Source of the DNA: Nostoc sp. TH1S01
GTDB lineage: Bacteria > Cyanobacteriota > Cyanobacteriia > Cyanobacteriales > Nostocaceae
NCBI GenBank assembly: GCA_018993265.1
Contig: JAGKSW010000079.1
Location: 1-64,000, forward strand
Reading direction: 5' to 3'
DNA length: 64,000 nucleotides
Below, in pieces: positions 45,075 through 54,559 of the stretch (position 1 is its first letter; each line of letters starts with the position of its first letter). Position numbers and translations under genes: made by a program. The notes beneath the pieces were generated by a model that had not been told where the DNA came from, did not search any database, and saw only the letters and a list, made by a program, of their open reading frames with translations.

Positions 45075-46550
45075 ATGACTTCTGTTACTCCAGTCAAAAC
45101 TGAGTACGAAGCGATTATTGGTCTAGAAACCCATTGTCAGCTCAGTACGAATACCAAAATTTTCTCTAGTAGCTCTACGGCGTTCGGTGCTGATCCAAAT
45201 ACTAACATTGACCCCGTGTGTATGGGATTACCTGGGGTTTTACCTGTACTCAACCAAAAAGTTCTAGAGTATGCGGTGAAAGCAGGTTTAGCGTTGAATT
45301 GCCAAATCGCTAAATATAGCAAATTTGACCGTAAACAGTATTTTTATCCTGATTTGCCGAAAAATTACCAAATTTCTCAATATGACCTACCCATTGCGGA
45401 ACATGGTTGGTTAGAAATTGAGATGGTAGATGCTGATGGTAATCCTGTGCGTAAGCGCATTGGAATTACCCGCCTGCACATGGAAGAAGATGCAGGGAAG
45501 TTAGTACACGCGGGAAGCGATCGCCTGTCTGGTTCTAGCTATTCTCTAGTAGACTACAATCGTGCAGGTGTACCTTTAGTGGAAATTGTCTCGGAACCTG
45601 ATATTCGTTCGGGACAAGAAGCAGCAGAATACGCCCAAGAACTCCGCCGAATTTTGCGTTATCTCGGTGTGAGTGATGGAAATATGCAAGAAGGATCGTT
45701 GCGTTGCGACGTGAATATTTCTGTACGTCCCATCGGACAAAAAGAATTTGGGACGAAGGTAGAAATTAAAAATATGAACTCCTTCAACGCCATTCAACGG
45801 GCGATTGAATACGAAATTGAACGTCAAATTGCTGCTGTCGAAGCCGGAGAACGCATCATTCAAGAGACGCGGTTGTGGGAAGAAGGTTCACAACGCACAA
45901 TTAGTATGCGGACGAAGGAAGGTTCTAGTGATTACCGCTACTTCCCCGAACCAGATTTAGCACCCATTGAGGTTTCTGATAGCCAATTAGAAACATGGCG
46001 TAGCGAACTACCAGAACTCCCCGCCCAAAAGCGTCATCACTACGAAACTGAATTGGGACTTTCGGCTTATGATGCACGAGTCTTGACAGAAGAGCGTTAC
46101 GTATCAGAATATTTTGAAACAGCGATCGCAGCTGGCGCAAATGCCAAAGCAGCAGCTAACTGGATTACTCAAGATATCGCCGCATATCTTAATAAGCAAA
46201 AACTCAGCATTACTGATATTGCTTTAACTCCGGCTAACTTGGCTGAAGTCATTACCCGCATTGAGAAAGGCAAAATTAGCAACGCCCAAGCTAAAGAAAA
46301 ATTGCCAGATTTACTCCAAGGTGTGACTCCCGAAAAAGCTTTTGCTGGTCAAGAGTTAATCACTGACCCCAGTGTACTAGAACCAATTGTTGATGAAGTG
46401 ATTGCTGCTAACCCCAAGGAACTAGAGAAATACCGTAATGGTAACACCAATCTCAAAGGCTTCTTTGTAGGGCAAGTGCTGAAAAAGACCAGCAAACGTG
46501 CTGATCCGAAGTTAACTAACGAACTGGTAGAAAAAAAGCTAAATGCCTAG
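45075..46550 (+). CDS. gatB: Aspartyl/glutamyl-tRNA amidotransferase subunit B
   Basis: 491 residues. GatB is the tRNA-binding kinase/transamidation subunit that turns Glu-tRNA(Gln) (and Asp-tRNA(Asn)) into the amidated forms together with GatA and GatC. Characteristic: YEAIIGLETHCQLSTNTKIF at the start, PVCMGLPGVLPVLN, FDRKQYFYPDLPKNYQISQ (in segments), MQEGSLRCDVNISV, GTKVEIKNMNSFN, EDAGKL, and the YqeY-like C-terminus VLKKTSKRADPKL. gatA and gatC are not in this window, as usual in cyanobacteria. The TAG stop coincides with the end of an inserted 111-bp repeat. Confidence 0.97.
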   Translation: MTSVTPVKTEYEAIIGLETHCQLSTNTKIFSSSSTAFGADPNTNIDPVCMGLPGVLPVLNQKVLEYAVKAGLALNCQIAKYSKFDRKQYFYPDLPKNYQISQYDLPIAEHGWLEIEMVDADGNPVRKRIGITRLHMEEDAGKLVHAGSDRLSGSSYSLVDYNRAGVPLVEIVSEPDIRSGQEAAEYAQELRRILRYLGVSDGNMQEGSLRCDVNISVRPIGQKEFGTKVEIKNMNSFNAIQRAIEYEIERQIAAVEAGERIIQETRLWEEGSQRTISMRTKEGSSDYRYFPEPDLAPIEVSDSQLETWRSELPELPAQKRHHYETELGLSAYDARVLTEERYVSEYFETAIAAGANAKAAANWITQDIAAYLNKQKLSITDIALTPANLAEVITRIEKGKISNAQAKEKLPDLLQGVTPEKAFAGQELITDPSVLEPIVDEVIAANPKELEKYRNGNTNLKGFFVGQVLKKTSKRADPKLTNELVEKKLNA

Positions 46551-46657
46551 TACAAAAAGCCTGAAGTATGAAGTCTGAAGTATGAAATGAAGAAACCCTT
46601 AGAGTGAGCTTTTCAGCAATTGATAATGGGTACTTTATTTCCGCCGAACTGTACTAG
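46547..46657. repeat. 111-bp MITE-like element, copy 1 (CTAGTAC ends)
   Basis: Bounded by CTAGTAC and GTACTAG. About 94% identical over 111 bp to a second copy at 62321-62431, including the core AAACCCTTAGAGTGAGC. Its first bases supply the gatB stop codon TAG. No coding capacity. Confidence 0.85.
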
Positions 46658-46790
46658 TTTGATTGACTGTAAATTCTGAACAATCAATCATTTTGTCCAG
46701 TTTTTGTTCAGTAATTTCTTTACTGTATATTTACCAAAAACACAGTCTACTAAGTAATGCCCCTCACAAATAAAAGGCTATTATTTGCTT

Positions 46791-46842
46791 AGTAGATGCA
46801 CCCTAATGATCCGGAGAGTTGCCTCAGCTTCTCTCCTTATTT
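46791..46842 (+). ncRNA. Candidate small RNA, copy 1
   Basis: AGTAGATGCACCCTAATGAT leads into a hairpin GGAGAG...CTCTCC (46813-46818 with 46831-46836) and a T-rich tail. A -10-like TATTAT ends at 46784, six bases before the unit. A near copy with the same spacing lies at 47255. A short transcript of about 50 nt is inferred. Confidence 0.45.
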
Positions 46843-47254
46843 ATTAGCTATAAAGCAATACGATTCAGTTAAGAAAGTCTACCTGTGGGGGCAAGGAAAC
46901 AGGGAACAGGGAACGGGGAACAGCAAAAGAAAAAAGGCTTATCTGAAATGTCTTGAGCTATAAAGTTATGTTTTTATAACATTTGGCATCTTAATTTGGC
47001 AAGCATAACAGTTAACCTAAAATGTTGATTTTCACAAGACACTCAATCAACCCATAAAAGTAATTAAAAATAATCAAAGACCACTATTAAAGTCAATGTG
47101 CATTTTCAGATGTGACACAGGCTATTAATAAAATTTACGATTTTCATTTAAAATTTTATATCTAAGTATTTTACAGGTAAAATCTTAACAATATTTATAC
47201 AAAAAAACAAATAATGGGTGATACTCCTCATGGCAAAAATGATATGCTGTGTTA

Positions 47255-47305
47255 AGTAGATGCACCCTGATGATCTGGAGAGCTGCTCAAGTAGCTCTCC
47301 TTTTT
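47255..47305 (+). ncRNA. Candidate small RNA, copy 2
   Basis: AGTAGATGCACCCTGATGAT, then an 8-bp stem GGAGAGCT/AGCTCTCC (47277-47284 with 47293-47300) and TTTTT, a good intrinsic terminator. A -10-like TATGCT (47243-47248) is exactly six bases upstream, as in copy 1. Heterocystous cyanobacteria carry repeated sRNAs of about 60 nt (for example NsiR1), but I cannot assign this to a named family. Confidence 0.5.
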
Positions 47306-47316
47306 CAATAAAAAAG

Positions 47317-47463
47317 TGCTGAGTAGAAAGTGCTGAGTGCTGAGAAATACGTCTATTCCGTATATTAATGTTAAAAAATAAAAACCTAGCATCCTGACTT
47401 ATGCCTTAGCTAAAAAATAAATTTTACTCAGCACTTAGCACTCAGCACTCAGCACTCAGCACT
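47317..47463. repeat. Inverted heptamer (STRR) arrays
   Basis: GTGCTGA-type heptamers at about 47317-47343 face complementary CAGCACT heptamers at about 47426-47463, able to form a long stem around an AT-rich loop. The same heptamer recurs at 63004-63023. These are short tandemly repeated repetitive sequences typical of heterocystous cyanobacteria. Confidence 0.75.
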
Positions 47464-47517
47464 AGTTAATTGGTATAATCGCCAGTCAGGCCGCTAATTT
47501 TGTGGGGGAACGGAAAA

Positions 47518-48828
47518 ATGGCAGACTGGCAAGAAATTACTGGTGGTGTGACTGCTCCTAAAGGATATCGAGCCGCAGGAATCACCGCAGGATTAAAACC
47601 GTCGGGATTGCCAGATTTAGCTTTGATAGTATCGGATGTAGAGGCGATCGCAGCTGGTGTATTTACCACATCTCAAGTCAAAGCTGCCTGTGTAGATTAT
47701 TGCCGTCAACGCTTACAAGATAAAACCAGCGCCCGTGCTATTCTCTGCAATGCCGGACAAGCCAACGCCGCCACAGGTATTCAAGGTGTGCGTGATGCTG
47801 AAGAAAGTGCAGAATTGTTAGCAAAAGAATTAAATATTTCTCCTGAATTGATTTTGTTAGCCTCGACTGGCGTAATTGGTCAACGCATCAAGATGGATGC
47901 TTTACGAAGTGGTATTCCCAAACTAGTCGCCAGCCTTTCAGAAACAGGTTCTGATGCAGCGGCTGGGTCAATTATCACCACAGATTTAGTCACAAAATCT
48001 ATTGCTCTAGAAACAACATTACATGACCGCCCAGTCCGCATTGGTGGGATTGCCAAGGGTTCCGGGATGATTCACCCCAACATGGCAACTATGCTGGCAT
48101 TTGTTACTTGTGATGCGGCTGTTTCCTCCCACCTTTGGCAGCAAATGTTGAGTAGAGCCGCTGATAAAAGCTTTAATTCGATTACCGTAGATGGCGACAC
48201 CAGCACCAACGACAGTTTAATTGCCTTAGCAAATGGTCAATCTCGCACCCCAGCCATTACCGAGATGGGTGCAGAAGCAGAGAAATTAGAGGCGATGTTA
48301 ACAGCAGTATGCCAGCATTTAGCCAAAGCGATCGCGCGAGATGGTGAAGGTGCAACCTGTCTTATTGAAGTGCAAGTCACTGGAACCCATGATGACCTCG
48401 CCGCCAGACAAATTGCCAAAACAATTGCCGGCTCATCCTTAGTTAAATCTGCAATCTTTGGTCGTGACCCTAACTGGGGACGCATCGCCGCCGCCGCCGG
48501 ACGTGCAGGTGTACCCTTTGAACAAGATAACTTGCAAATTAAGTTAGGGGATTTCTTACTATTAGAAAATGGTCAACCTCTACAATTTGACCGCGCCGCC
48601 GCCAGTGCATATTTAAAACAAGCAGCTATTGATTATCCAGTTGTAGATTTAGTAGCTACTAATAATAGTAATGATTTATCAGGCGACCGCAGCAATATCA
48701 AAACTCAACGCTTAGACAATCCCGTAATTATTGCTGTTAGCGTTGGTAATGGTCATGGGACAGGTAAAGCTTGGGGTTGCGATTTAAGTTACGACTACGT
48801 GAAAATCAACGCCGAATATACAACTTAA
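47518..48828 (+). CDS. argJ: Bifunctional ornithine acetyltransferase / N-acetylglutamate synthase
   Basis: 436 residues from the ATG at 47518 (MADWQEITGG); a GTG 18 bp earlier is possible but less likely. ArgJ transfers acetyl between N-acetylornithine and glutamate in the arginine cycle. Visible: GGVTAPKGYRAAG, GVFTTSQVKAA, NAGQANAATG, and the autocleavage site KGSGMIHPNMATML, where Thr becomes the N-terminal nucleophile of the beta chain. Downstream DGDTSTNDSL and GRDPNWGRIAAAAG are standard. Followed by a strong hairpin terminator. Confidence 0.96.
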   Translation: MADWQEITGGVTAPKGYRAAGITAGLKPSGLPDLALIVSDVEAIAAGVFTTSQVKAACVDYCRQRLQDKTSARAILCNAGQANAATGIQGVRDAEESAELLAKELNISPELILLASTGVIGQRIKMDALRSGIPKLVASLSETGSDAAAGSIITTDLVTKSIALETTLHDRPVRIGGIAKGSGMIHPNMATMLAFVTCDAAVSSHLWQQMLSRAADKSFNSITVDGDTSTNDSLIALANGQSRTPAITEMGAEAEKLEAMLTAVCQHLAKAIARDGEGATCLIEVQVTGTHDDLAARQIAKTIAGSSLVKSAIFGRDPNWGRIAAAAGRAGVPFEQDNLQIKLGDFLLLENGQPLQFDRAAASAYLKQAAIDYPVVDLVATNNSNDLSGDRSNIKTQRLDNPVIIAVSVGNGHGTGKAWGCDLSYDYVKINAEYTT

Positions 48829-48866
48829 CTAAATCAATAGATGTTCGCAACCAGTTTAGCAATTTA

Positions 48867-48904
48867 GTGGAGATCGCTCTCAACTATGAGCGATCTCCAC
48901 TTTT
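48867..48904 (+). terminator. Rho-independent terminator of argJ
   Basis: A 13-bp perfect stem (48867-48879 with 48888-48900, GTGGAGATCGCTC arms), 8-nt loop, and TTTT tail, 39 bp after the argJ stop. Confidence 0.85.
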
Positions 48905-48921
48905 CTACGAAGATCATTTAA

Positions 48922-49140
48922 AAAGCAATACGGTTCAGTTAAGGTGATGAGAGTTAATTTCTCAATTTCTGCTCTACCTATCAGACAATGAACAAGATTT
49001 GGGGGATTCTCCCCCAAACCCCCGATTGGGGGACGGTTGCGTCCCCCAAGCCCCCTCCAAAATCATTCTTGCGTTTTTTGTTGAGTCATTATTTGTTGGT
49101 TTTGTGATGATTTAGTTTTTTATCTGAACCGTATTGATTT
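48922..49140. repeat. MITE-like element with 17-bp inverted ends
   Basis: Inverted ends AAAGCAATACGGTTCAG (48922-48938) and its near-complement CTGAACCGTATTGATTT (49124-49140) enclose 219 bp. The centre has C/G-rich hairpins (CCCCGATTGGGGG near 49020). A solo end with one change occurs at 46852-46868. No coding capacity. Confidence 0.7.
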
Positions 49141-49169
49141 AAAAAGCACATAAGTTACCGAACACGATA

Positions 49170-49940
49170 TTAGAAGGGAAGAAATTGAAGTAGAATTGAG
49201 CCAACACTACCAACAAAATCAAAGAAACTTGGTTTGCCTGTCGTGACATTTTCTTTGTAAGGTGTTTGTAGTTCTTTGATAAAAGCCTGAGCTGTTTGGC
49301 TTCCATCACCATTTTGTTGGTTAGCAAATAGTTTTTCAGCGATTTGGGCATCTGCAAAAGCACCTTGGCGATCAAATAATTGGTACTTGGCAATACCACG
49401 TGCTAAGTAAGCACCTGCATATTCTGGTTTAGCTGCGATCGCTTGACTAAAGTAACTAATTGCTTGTTGGTGATTGCCTTTTTGCCCTTCGGCTATTCCC
49501 CAAGCATAAAACTCTTCTGGTGTCGCAATTTGTAATGGTATACCAATTGCACCTTGAAAGTTAACTCCCTGTAGATATGCATTGGTAAAGACGGTGTTTC
49601 CTAAATAAGTATTTCTTAAATCTGCACCTGCAAGATTTGCCCCATTGAATTTTGCTTCAGTTAAGTTAGCACCAAATAATCCTGCACCACTTAAGTTAGC
49701 ACCACGTAAATCAGCACCAGTTAAATTAGCACGACTGAGATTTGCGCCTGTAAGATTAGCTCCACTTAAATTCGCTCCCGATAAATCAGCTAAGACTAAA
49801 CCTGCACCTGTCAAATCACAGTTCTGACATTGTTTAGTTGCTAATAATTGTCTTAGATGTTCTGAATTAGCTGCTTGGGCAGTTGAAGCTAAACTGATGG
49901 TAGCTACAAATATCATTGTGGCTAAAATTGGACTTTTCAT
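49170..49940 (-). CDS. Exported pentapeptide-repeat protein with TPR
   Basis: 256 residues. A signal peptide (MKSPILATMIFVATISLAS, cleavage after AQA) is followed by about 15 pentapeptide repeats of the A(D/N)LxX type (about 43-125: ANLSGANLTGANLSRANL), which fold as a right-handed beta-helix, then a TPR-like helical segment (about 145-205: NHQQAISYFSQAIAAKPEYAGAYLARGIAKY). The C-terminus ends in a hydrophobic LLQFLPF. A Cys pair (CQNC) sits at the start of the mature part. Function is unknown; combined pentapeptide/TPR proteins in the periplasm or thylakoid lumen are common in cyanobacteria. ATG start is clear. Confidence 0.9.
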   Translation of the reverse strand: MKSPILATMIFVATISLASTAQAANSEHLRQLLATKQCQNCDLTGAGLVLADLSGANLSGANLTGANLSRANLTGADLRGANLSGAGLFGANLTEAKFNGANLAGADLRNTYLGNTVFTNAYLQGVNFQGAIGIPLQIATPEEFYAWGIAEGQKGNHQQAISYFSQAIAAKPEYAGAYLARGIAKYQLFDRQGAFADAQIAEKLFANQQNGDGSQTAQAFIKELQTPYKENVTTGKPSFFDFVGSVGSILLQFLPF

Positions 49941-50445
49941 ACTGGATGTTGCAATATTTGCTACTCAAAGCTCAACATTAGGCTATAAATTTATACTTCA
50001 GCCTATGATATGAAGAATTTGAGCAGTTTGCCCTCAGTAGATGCCTAGATTAGTTAATGAATTTGCATGACAGCAAACTCTCCTGGCTGATAAAAATCAA
50101 TTTTTTGACTTGTATTGCTTGGAGCAGACAAACCTATCTCTGCAATTAAACGTAAAACTAAAGTTAAAATAGTTGCAAGTAAGAGTTTTTCTAACATCAT
50201 CCTCTCCCCCACATCCACCACATCATAATCAAAACTTATACTAACAGTAAATATAAGCTATAATCACCCAAAGGCTAAGTCAGACTGCCTTTAACCTCAA
50301 TGATTGATATCGAGTTTTTGAGTGATACTGATCACACAACAGCATAGATGATGAGTACTTAATAGGGCTTACGCAAGAAAACGAAAAATTAAGGTTTTAG
50401 AGCGGGGTGTAGGGGTGTAGGTGTTCAAAGCCCTGGCCTAAACCA
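49941..50445. other. Gap containing one small gene
   Basis: 505 bp upstream of the pentapeptide-repeat gene. Contains the 48-residue ORF at 50054-50200 and a solo GGCTTACGCAAG repeat end near 50362-50375. Nothing else was seen. Confidence 0.5.
50054..50200 (-). CDS. Small hydrophobic-leader peptide, 48 residues
   Basis: MMLEKLLLATILTLVLRLIA opens a hydrophobic segment of 15 or more residues (signal peptide or membrane anchor), then a hydrophilic tail with PSNTSQKIDFYQ and a C-terminus AVMQIH. GGGGGAGAGG lies directly upstream of the double ATG (50195-50200), a strong Shine-Dalgarno. No family is recognised. It lies on the same strand as the pentapeptide-repeat gene, 113 bp upstream of it. 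Probability that it is real rests on the ribosome binding site and the amphipathic layout. Confidence 0.55.
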   Translation of the reverse strand: MMLEKLLLATILTLVLRLIAEIGLSAPSNTSQKIDFYQPGEFAVMQIH

Positions 50446-51153
50446 CTAGTTCAATTCCTCAGAAATTTGTTTCCAGGCTAACGCAGGTTCAGCCGCAGCT
50501 GTGATGGGACGACCAATTACTAGATAGTTTGCACCAGCTTGGATAGCTTCGGCAGGAGTGAGCGATCTCTTTTGGTCTCCTTTATCAGCCCAAGTTGGAC
50601 GTACCCCCGGACAAACTAGCAAAAAGTCATCGCCACAGGTTTGCCGCAATTGAGCTACTTCTTGGGGAGAACATACTGCACCATCTAATCCTGACTCTTG
50701 CGCCATCAATGCCATTTCTAAGGCAAATTCAGGCAATTCTAGGGGAATTTTTAAATCAAAGGCCAGTTGTCGCGCCGAAATACTCGTCAGCAGTGTAATA
50801 GCAATTAATTTCGGCGGTTGCACACCAGCTTGGGCTGCGCCTGTTTGGGCTGCTTCGGTGGCAGCTTTGAGCGCATCCTTGCCTGCTGTCGCATGAATTG
50901 TCAACAAATCTACCCCGTAACGTGCCGCACTGCGACAAGCCCCAGCCACGGTATTGGGGATGTCATGAAACTTTAAATCTAAAAAGATGCGCTTTTGCCG
51001 AGACTTTAAGATTTCTAAAATTTTCGGCCCAGTGCTAGTAAACAACTCTAAACCAACCTTCCAGAAACTGACTGATTCGAGCTTGTCAATTAAAGCGATC
51101 GCACTTTCTAAATCTGGCACATCCAAAGCCACGATGATTTTGTCATTAGTCAT
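50446..51153 (-). CDS. pyrF: Orotidine 5'-phosphate decarboxylase
   Basis: 235 residues. Converts OMP to UMP, last step of de novo pyrimidine synthesis. Visible: [20 protein letters not shown] at the N-terminus (phosphate/barrel strand 1), the catalytic [11 protein letters not shown] motif (Lys and Asp pairs near 60-67), [13 protein letters not shown], the phosphate-gripper [17 protein letters not shown], and [11 protein letters not shown]. Length is standard. It is 56 bp downstream of tyrS on the same strand, possibly co-transcribed. Confidence 0.97.
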   Translation of the reverse strand: MTNDKIIVALDVPDLESAIALIDKLESVSFWKVGLELFTSTGPKILEILKSRQKRIFLDLKFHDIPNTVAGACRSAARYGVDLLTIHATAGKDALKAATEAAQTGAAQAGVQPPKLIAITLLTSISARQLAFDLKIPLELPEFALEMALMAQESGLDGAVCSPQEVAQLRQTCGDDFLLVCPGVRPTWADKGDQKRSLTPAEAIQAGANYLVIGRPITAAAEPALAWKQISEELN

Positions 51154-51209
51154 TGGTCATTTGTCCTTTGTTATTTCCTCCTACTCCCCACTCCCCATTC
51201 CCCCTAAAT

Positions 51210-52406
51210 TTACGGGACTAAACGCACAAACTTATTTTTACCCACTTGCAGCACTCGTCCGTGTAATTCGCTAGGTTCTGCAAAAGTGGTATCAACATCG
51301 GTAATGCGATCGCCATCTAAGCGTACACCACCTTCTTGAATTTTCCGCCGACCTTCGCCTGTACTTTTACACAAGCCACTGGCATTGAGTATAAAAGCCA
51401 ACTTTGCTGGAAATTGCGGTATACCAGCGAGAGAAAATTCAGGAACAGCACCTTCCTTACCACCACTTTTCGCTGCTTCTTTCGCTTCATTTGCGGCTTG
51501 TTCGCCGTGGTATTGTTTAACTACTTCCCAAGCTAAAAGCATTTGGCGATCGCGGGGATTTTCTGGCAATTTATCTAAAGGTAAATCTGTCAGTAGTTCA
51601 AAATACTGTTCCAGCAAATTATCAGGAACCCCTTGTAACTTCTGATATTTTTGTCCTGGGTGTTCCGACAAACCAACATAATTTCCCAGAGACTTAGACA
51701 TTTTCTGTACGCCATCTGTACCAATTAAAATCGGTAACAGTAATCCAAATTGGGGTTTTTGACCAAAATGACGTTGTAAATCGCGTCCCACAGCAATGTT
51801 AAACTTTTGGTCAGTTCCCCCTAGTTCTACATCTGCCTCAACGGCCACAGAATCAAAGCCCTGCATCAATGGATAAAGGAACTCATGCAAGAAAATCGGA
51901 TTCTCTTTTTTGTAACGTTCAGCAAATCCTTCCTTGGCTAACATTTGCCCCACCGTCATGGTAGAGAGTAACTCCAAAATTTTTCCTAAATTAAGCTGGG
52001 AAAGCCATTCGGAGTTATAACGCACCTCTAACCGTCCTGGTGTGTCAAAATCCAGAATAGAACGCACTTGGTCTAAGTAAGTCTGGGCATTTTGCGCCAC
52101 ATCAGCTTCTGTTAGCTGGCGACGCACCTCAGATTTACCTGTAGGGTCACCGATGCGTGCCGTAAAATCACCGATAATCAGGACTGCTGTATGACCAGCA
52201 TCTTGAAACGCTCGCAGTTTTCGTACTGGTATGCTATGACCAAAGTGAATATCAGCACCCGTAGGGTCAATTCCCAATTTTACCCTCAGAGGTCTGTTAC
52301 TATTTGCTAGACGTTGTTCTAAACTTTCAATTTCGCTATTAATATCAGTCGGTTGGGGGAATACTTCCACTACCCCACGATGCAGCCAAGAAAAATCTTG
52401 CGCCAT
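51210..52406 (-). CDS. tyrS: Tyrosyl-tRNA synthetase
   Basis: 398 residues from the ATG at 52404-52406 ([11 protein letters not shown]); the frame opens 70 codons further upstream, but that extension is low in conserved content and I regard it as non-coding. Class I synthetase of the TyrZ/TyrS type: the HIGH-like motif is [20 protein letters not shown] is KMSKSLGN, and [17 protein letters not shown] is the tyrosine/tRNA region. The C-terminal S4 domain ([27 protein letters not shown]) is present. Divergent from the PBP gene, about 175 bp between starts. Confidence 0.95.
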   Translation of the reverse strand: MAQDFSWLHRGVVEVFPQPTDINSEIESLEQRLANSNRPLRVKLGIDPTGADIHFGHSIPVRKLRAFQDAGHTAVLIIGDFTARIGDPTGKSEVRRQLTEADVAQNAQTYLDQVRSILDFDTPGRLEVRYNSEWLSQLNLGKILELLSTMTVGQMLAKEGFAERYKKENPIFLHEFLYPLMQGFDSVAVEADVELGGTDQKFNIAVGRDLQRHFGQKPQFGLLLPILIGTDGVQKMSKSLGNYVGLSEHPGQKYQKLQGVPDNLLEQYFELLTDLPLDKLPENPRDRQMLLAWEVVKQYHGEQAANEAKEAAKSGGKEGAVPEFSLAGIPQFPAKLAFILNASGLCKSTGEGRRKIQEGGVRLDGDRITDVDTTFAEPSELHGRVLQVGKNKFVRLVP

Positions 52407-52580
52407 AATAGGAGATTCGCTATTAACTACACTTTTTATTTGAGAAGTTAGGTTGGTTACATTCACTGGCAATTTGTCCGTTTTTTCATCTGCCAAACTA
52501 ATATAATTGCAAAAAATTAACCACCTTGCTGCATTTCGATGAACTACAGTTAAATTTACAAGTGAGGAAGTGATATCACC

Positions 52581-54503
52581 GTGTCGTCTAGGACTCTTGA
52601 AAATAAGCAGCCACAACGTCGGCCTTCATCGGGCTTTGAGTTCTTGAAGGGCGTAGGTCAGATAACTGGCGGTACTTTGTTATCTATCACCATGCTGACA
52701 AGCTCTATTGTAGCTGGAGGGCTAGTTGGTTTAGCGATTAGTTTCCGTAATTTGCCCGATGTCAGACAACTGCGTAACTTCTTTCCCTCAGAAACGACTT
52801 ATATTTATGATATTAAAGGTAAACTGCTCGCCAGCGTCCACGGGGAAGCTAACCGAGAAGTCGTACCTTTAGATAGAATTTCACCTAATTTAAAACGCGC
52901 AGTACTAGCTAGTGAAGATAGCCATTTTTACTATCACCACGGTATTAACCCCACAGGTGTGGGGCGTGCGATTGTAGTTAACGCCGTAGCAGGTGGTGTG
53001 AAAGAAGGTGGTTCTACCATCACCATGCAGTTGGTCAAGAATTTGTTTTTGTCGCAAAAACGCGCCATTACCCGGAAATTAGCCGAGGCTGTATTGGCAA
53101 TTCGTTTAGAACAAATTCTCACCAAAGACCAAATTTTAGAAATGTATCTCAATCAAGTGTATTGGGGTCATAATAATTACGGTGTCCAAACAGCCGCCCG
53201 CAGTTACTTTGATAAGTCAGCAGAGAATTTAACTATTGCTGAATCTGCCATGATGGCGGGTTTAATTCAAGCCCCAGAAGAATTCAGCCCTTTTGCTAGT
53301 ATGAAGCTGGCAAAACAAAAACAAAAAGAAGTGCTGGGGCGGATGCTGGAATTGAAATGGATCACTCAGCAAGAATATGATGATGCCCTAAAGCAAGAAA
53401 TTAAACTTGGTAGAATCAGGTCTTTCCAAGGCAGCGCCTTACCTTATGTTTCTAATACTGTGGCGCAGGAATTAGCGAAGAAGTTTGGACGTGATGCGTT
53501 ACTCAAAGGTGGGATGCGAGTCCAAACTACAGTGGATGCTAAATTTCAAATAATGGCAGAAGATACTGTCAAAAAATGGCATCAAACTCTTCTGAGTCAG
53601 GGGTTGTATAAAAACCAAATTGCCTTGGTAGCAATTGATCCGCGTACCCATTTTATTAAGGCATTGGTGGGTGGCGTAGATCCCAAAGTGAGTGAGTTTA
53701 ACCGAGCGACTCAAGCTCTACGTCAACCTGGTTCTTCTTTTAAGCCTTTTGTTTACTATACTGCCTTTGCTACTGGTAAGTACGGCCCAGACACAACGGT
53801 GATTGATGCGCCAGTGAGTTACCGCGATGGTGATGGTTGGTACTATCCCAGGAACTATGATGGTAGCTTTGGCGGAGCGATGTCTATTCGTAAGGCTTTA
53901 TCTGTATCTCGGAATATTCCTGTAATCAAGATTGGTAAGACTGTAGGGATGTCCAAAGTTATCGAAACTTGCCGAACTTTGGGAATTATGAGTCCAATGG
54001 AACCTGTAACCTCGTTGCCTTTAGGTGCGATCGGTGTTACACCCTTGGAAATGACCAGTGCTTATGCTACCTTTGCTAACTACGGTTGGCAATCACCACC
54101 AACAATTATTGCTCGGATTACCGACAGTAGCGGCAATGTGCTACTAGATAATACGCCTAAGCCTCAGTTAGTCCTTGATCCTTGGGCATCAGCAGCTATC
54201 ATCGATACAATGCGTTCAGTAATTACTGAAGGTACTGGAAAAAATGCAGCAATTGATCGTCCAGCGGCTGGAAAGACTGGGACAACATCCTCAGAAAAAG
54301 ATATTTGGTTTGTTGGTACTGTACCCCAGTTGACAACTGCTGTTTGGGTGGGAAGGGACGATAACAAACAATTAGCTAGTGGTGCTACTGGTGGTGTCAT
54401 GGTCGCTCCCATCTGGAGGGATTTCATGACCAAAGCGCTGAAAGGTGTACCAGTAGAAAATTTCAAATCACCGTCACAGTTTCCTCGGCCAAAGGCAAAC
54501 TAA
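52581..54503 (+). CDS. Class A penicillin-binding protein (PBP1A family)
   Basis: 640 residues. A short cytosolic tail and a membrane helix (about 25-50, [20 protein letters not shown]) lead to the GT51 glycosyltransferase ([31 protein letters not shown]) and a transpeptidase with SxxK (SSFKPFVYY), SxN (SRN in ALSVSRNIP) and KTG ([16 protein letters not shown]). It polymerises and crosslinks peptidoglycan. Heterocystous cyanobacteria have several such PBPs and the exact paralog cannot be told here. The start is a GTG (MSSRTLENK). It carries all catalytic motifs. Confidence 0.95.
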   Translation: MSSRTLENKQPQRRPSSGFEFLKGVGQITGGTLLSITMLTSSIVAGGLVGLAISFRNLPDVRQLRNFFPSETTYIYDIKGKLLASVHGEANREVVPLDRISPNLKRAVLASEDSHFYYHHGINPTGVGRAIVVNAVAGGVKEGGSTITMQLVKNLFLSQKRAITRKLAEAVLAIRLEQILTKDQILEMYLNQVYWGHNNYGVQTAARSYFDKSAENLTIAESAMMAGLIQAPEEFSPFASMKLAKQKQKEVLGRMLELKWITQQEYDDALKQEIKLGRIRSFQGSALPYVSNTVAQELAKKFGRDALLKGGMRVQTTVDAKFQIMAEDTVKKWHQTLLSQGLYKNQIALVAIDPRTHFIKALVGGVDPKVSEFNRATQALRQPGSSFKPFVYYTAFATGKYGPDTTVIDAPVSYRDGDGWYYPRNYDGSFGGAMSIRKALSVSRNIPVIKIGKTVGMSKVIETCRTLGIMSPMEPVTSLPLGAIGVTPLEMTSAYATFANYGWQSPPTIIARITDSSGNVLLDNTPKPQLVLDPWASAAIIDTMRSVITEGTGKNAAIDRPAAGKTGTTSSEKDIWFVGTVPQLTTAVWVGRDDNKQLASGATGGVMVAPIWRDFMTKALKGVPVENFKSPSQFPRPKAN

Positions 54504-54559
54504 CTTGAGATTTTGGATTTTGGATTGGTAATTAATCCAAAATCAAACTCTCAAATTAT

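Larger units (their letters stand above)
46551..47517. other. Repeat-rich gap between gatB and argJ
   Basis: About 970 bp. Contents: the 111-bp element, a sRNA-like hairpin unit (46791), a solo CAATACGATTCAG repeat end near 46857, a heptamer repeat (GGGAACA type, 46894-46922), a second sRNA-like unit (47255), and an inverted heptamer array (47317-47463). No protein gene is supported. Confidence 0.6.

Noticed and set aside
46810-46815. TCCGGA as a heterocyst-specific DIF promoter motif
   Set aside because: It lies inside the proposed sRNA unit rather than at -35, and is not present in copy 2.
52407-52616. 70-codon N-terminal extension of TyrRS
   Set aside because: Extension precedes the conserved [11 protein letters not shown] start and lacks similarity to the family; it overlaps the start region of the divergent PBP gene.
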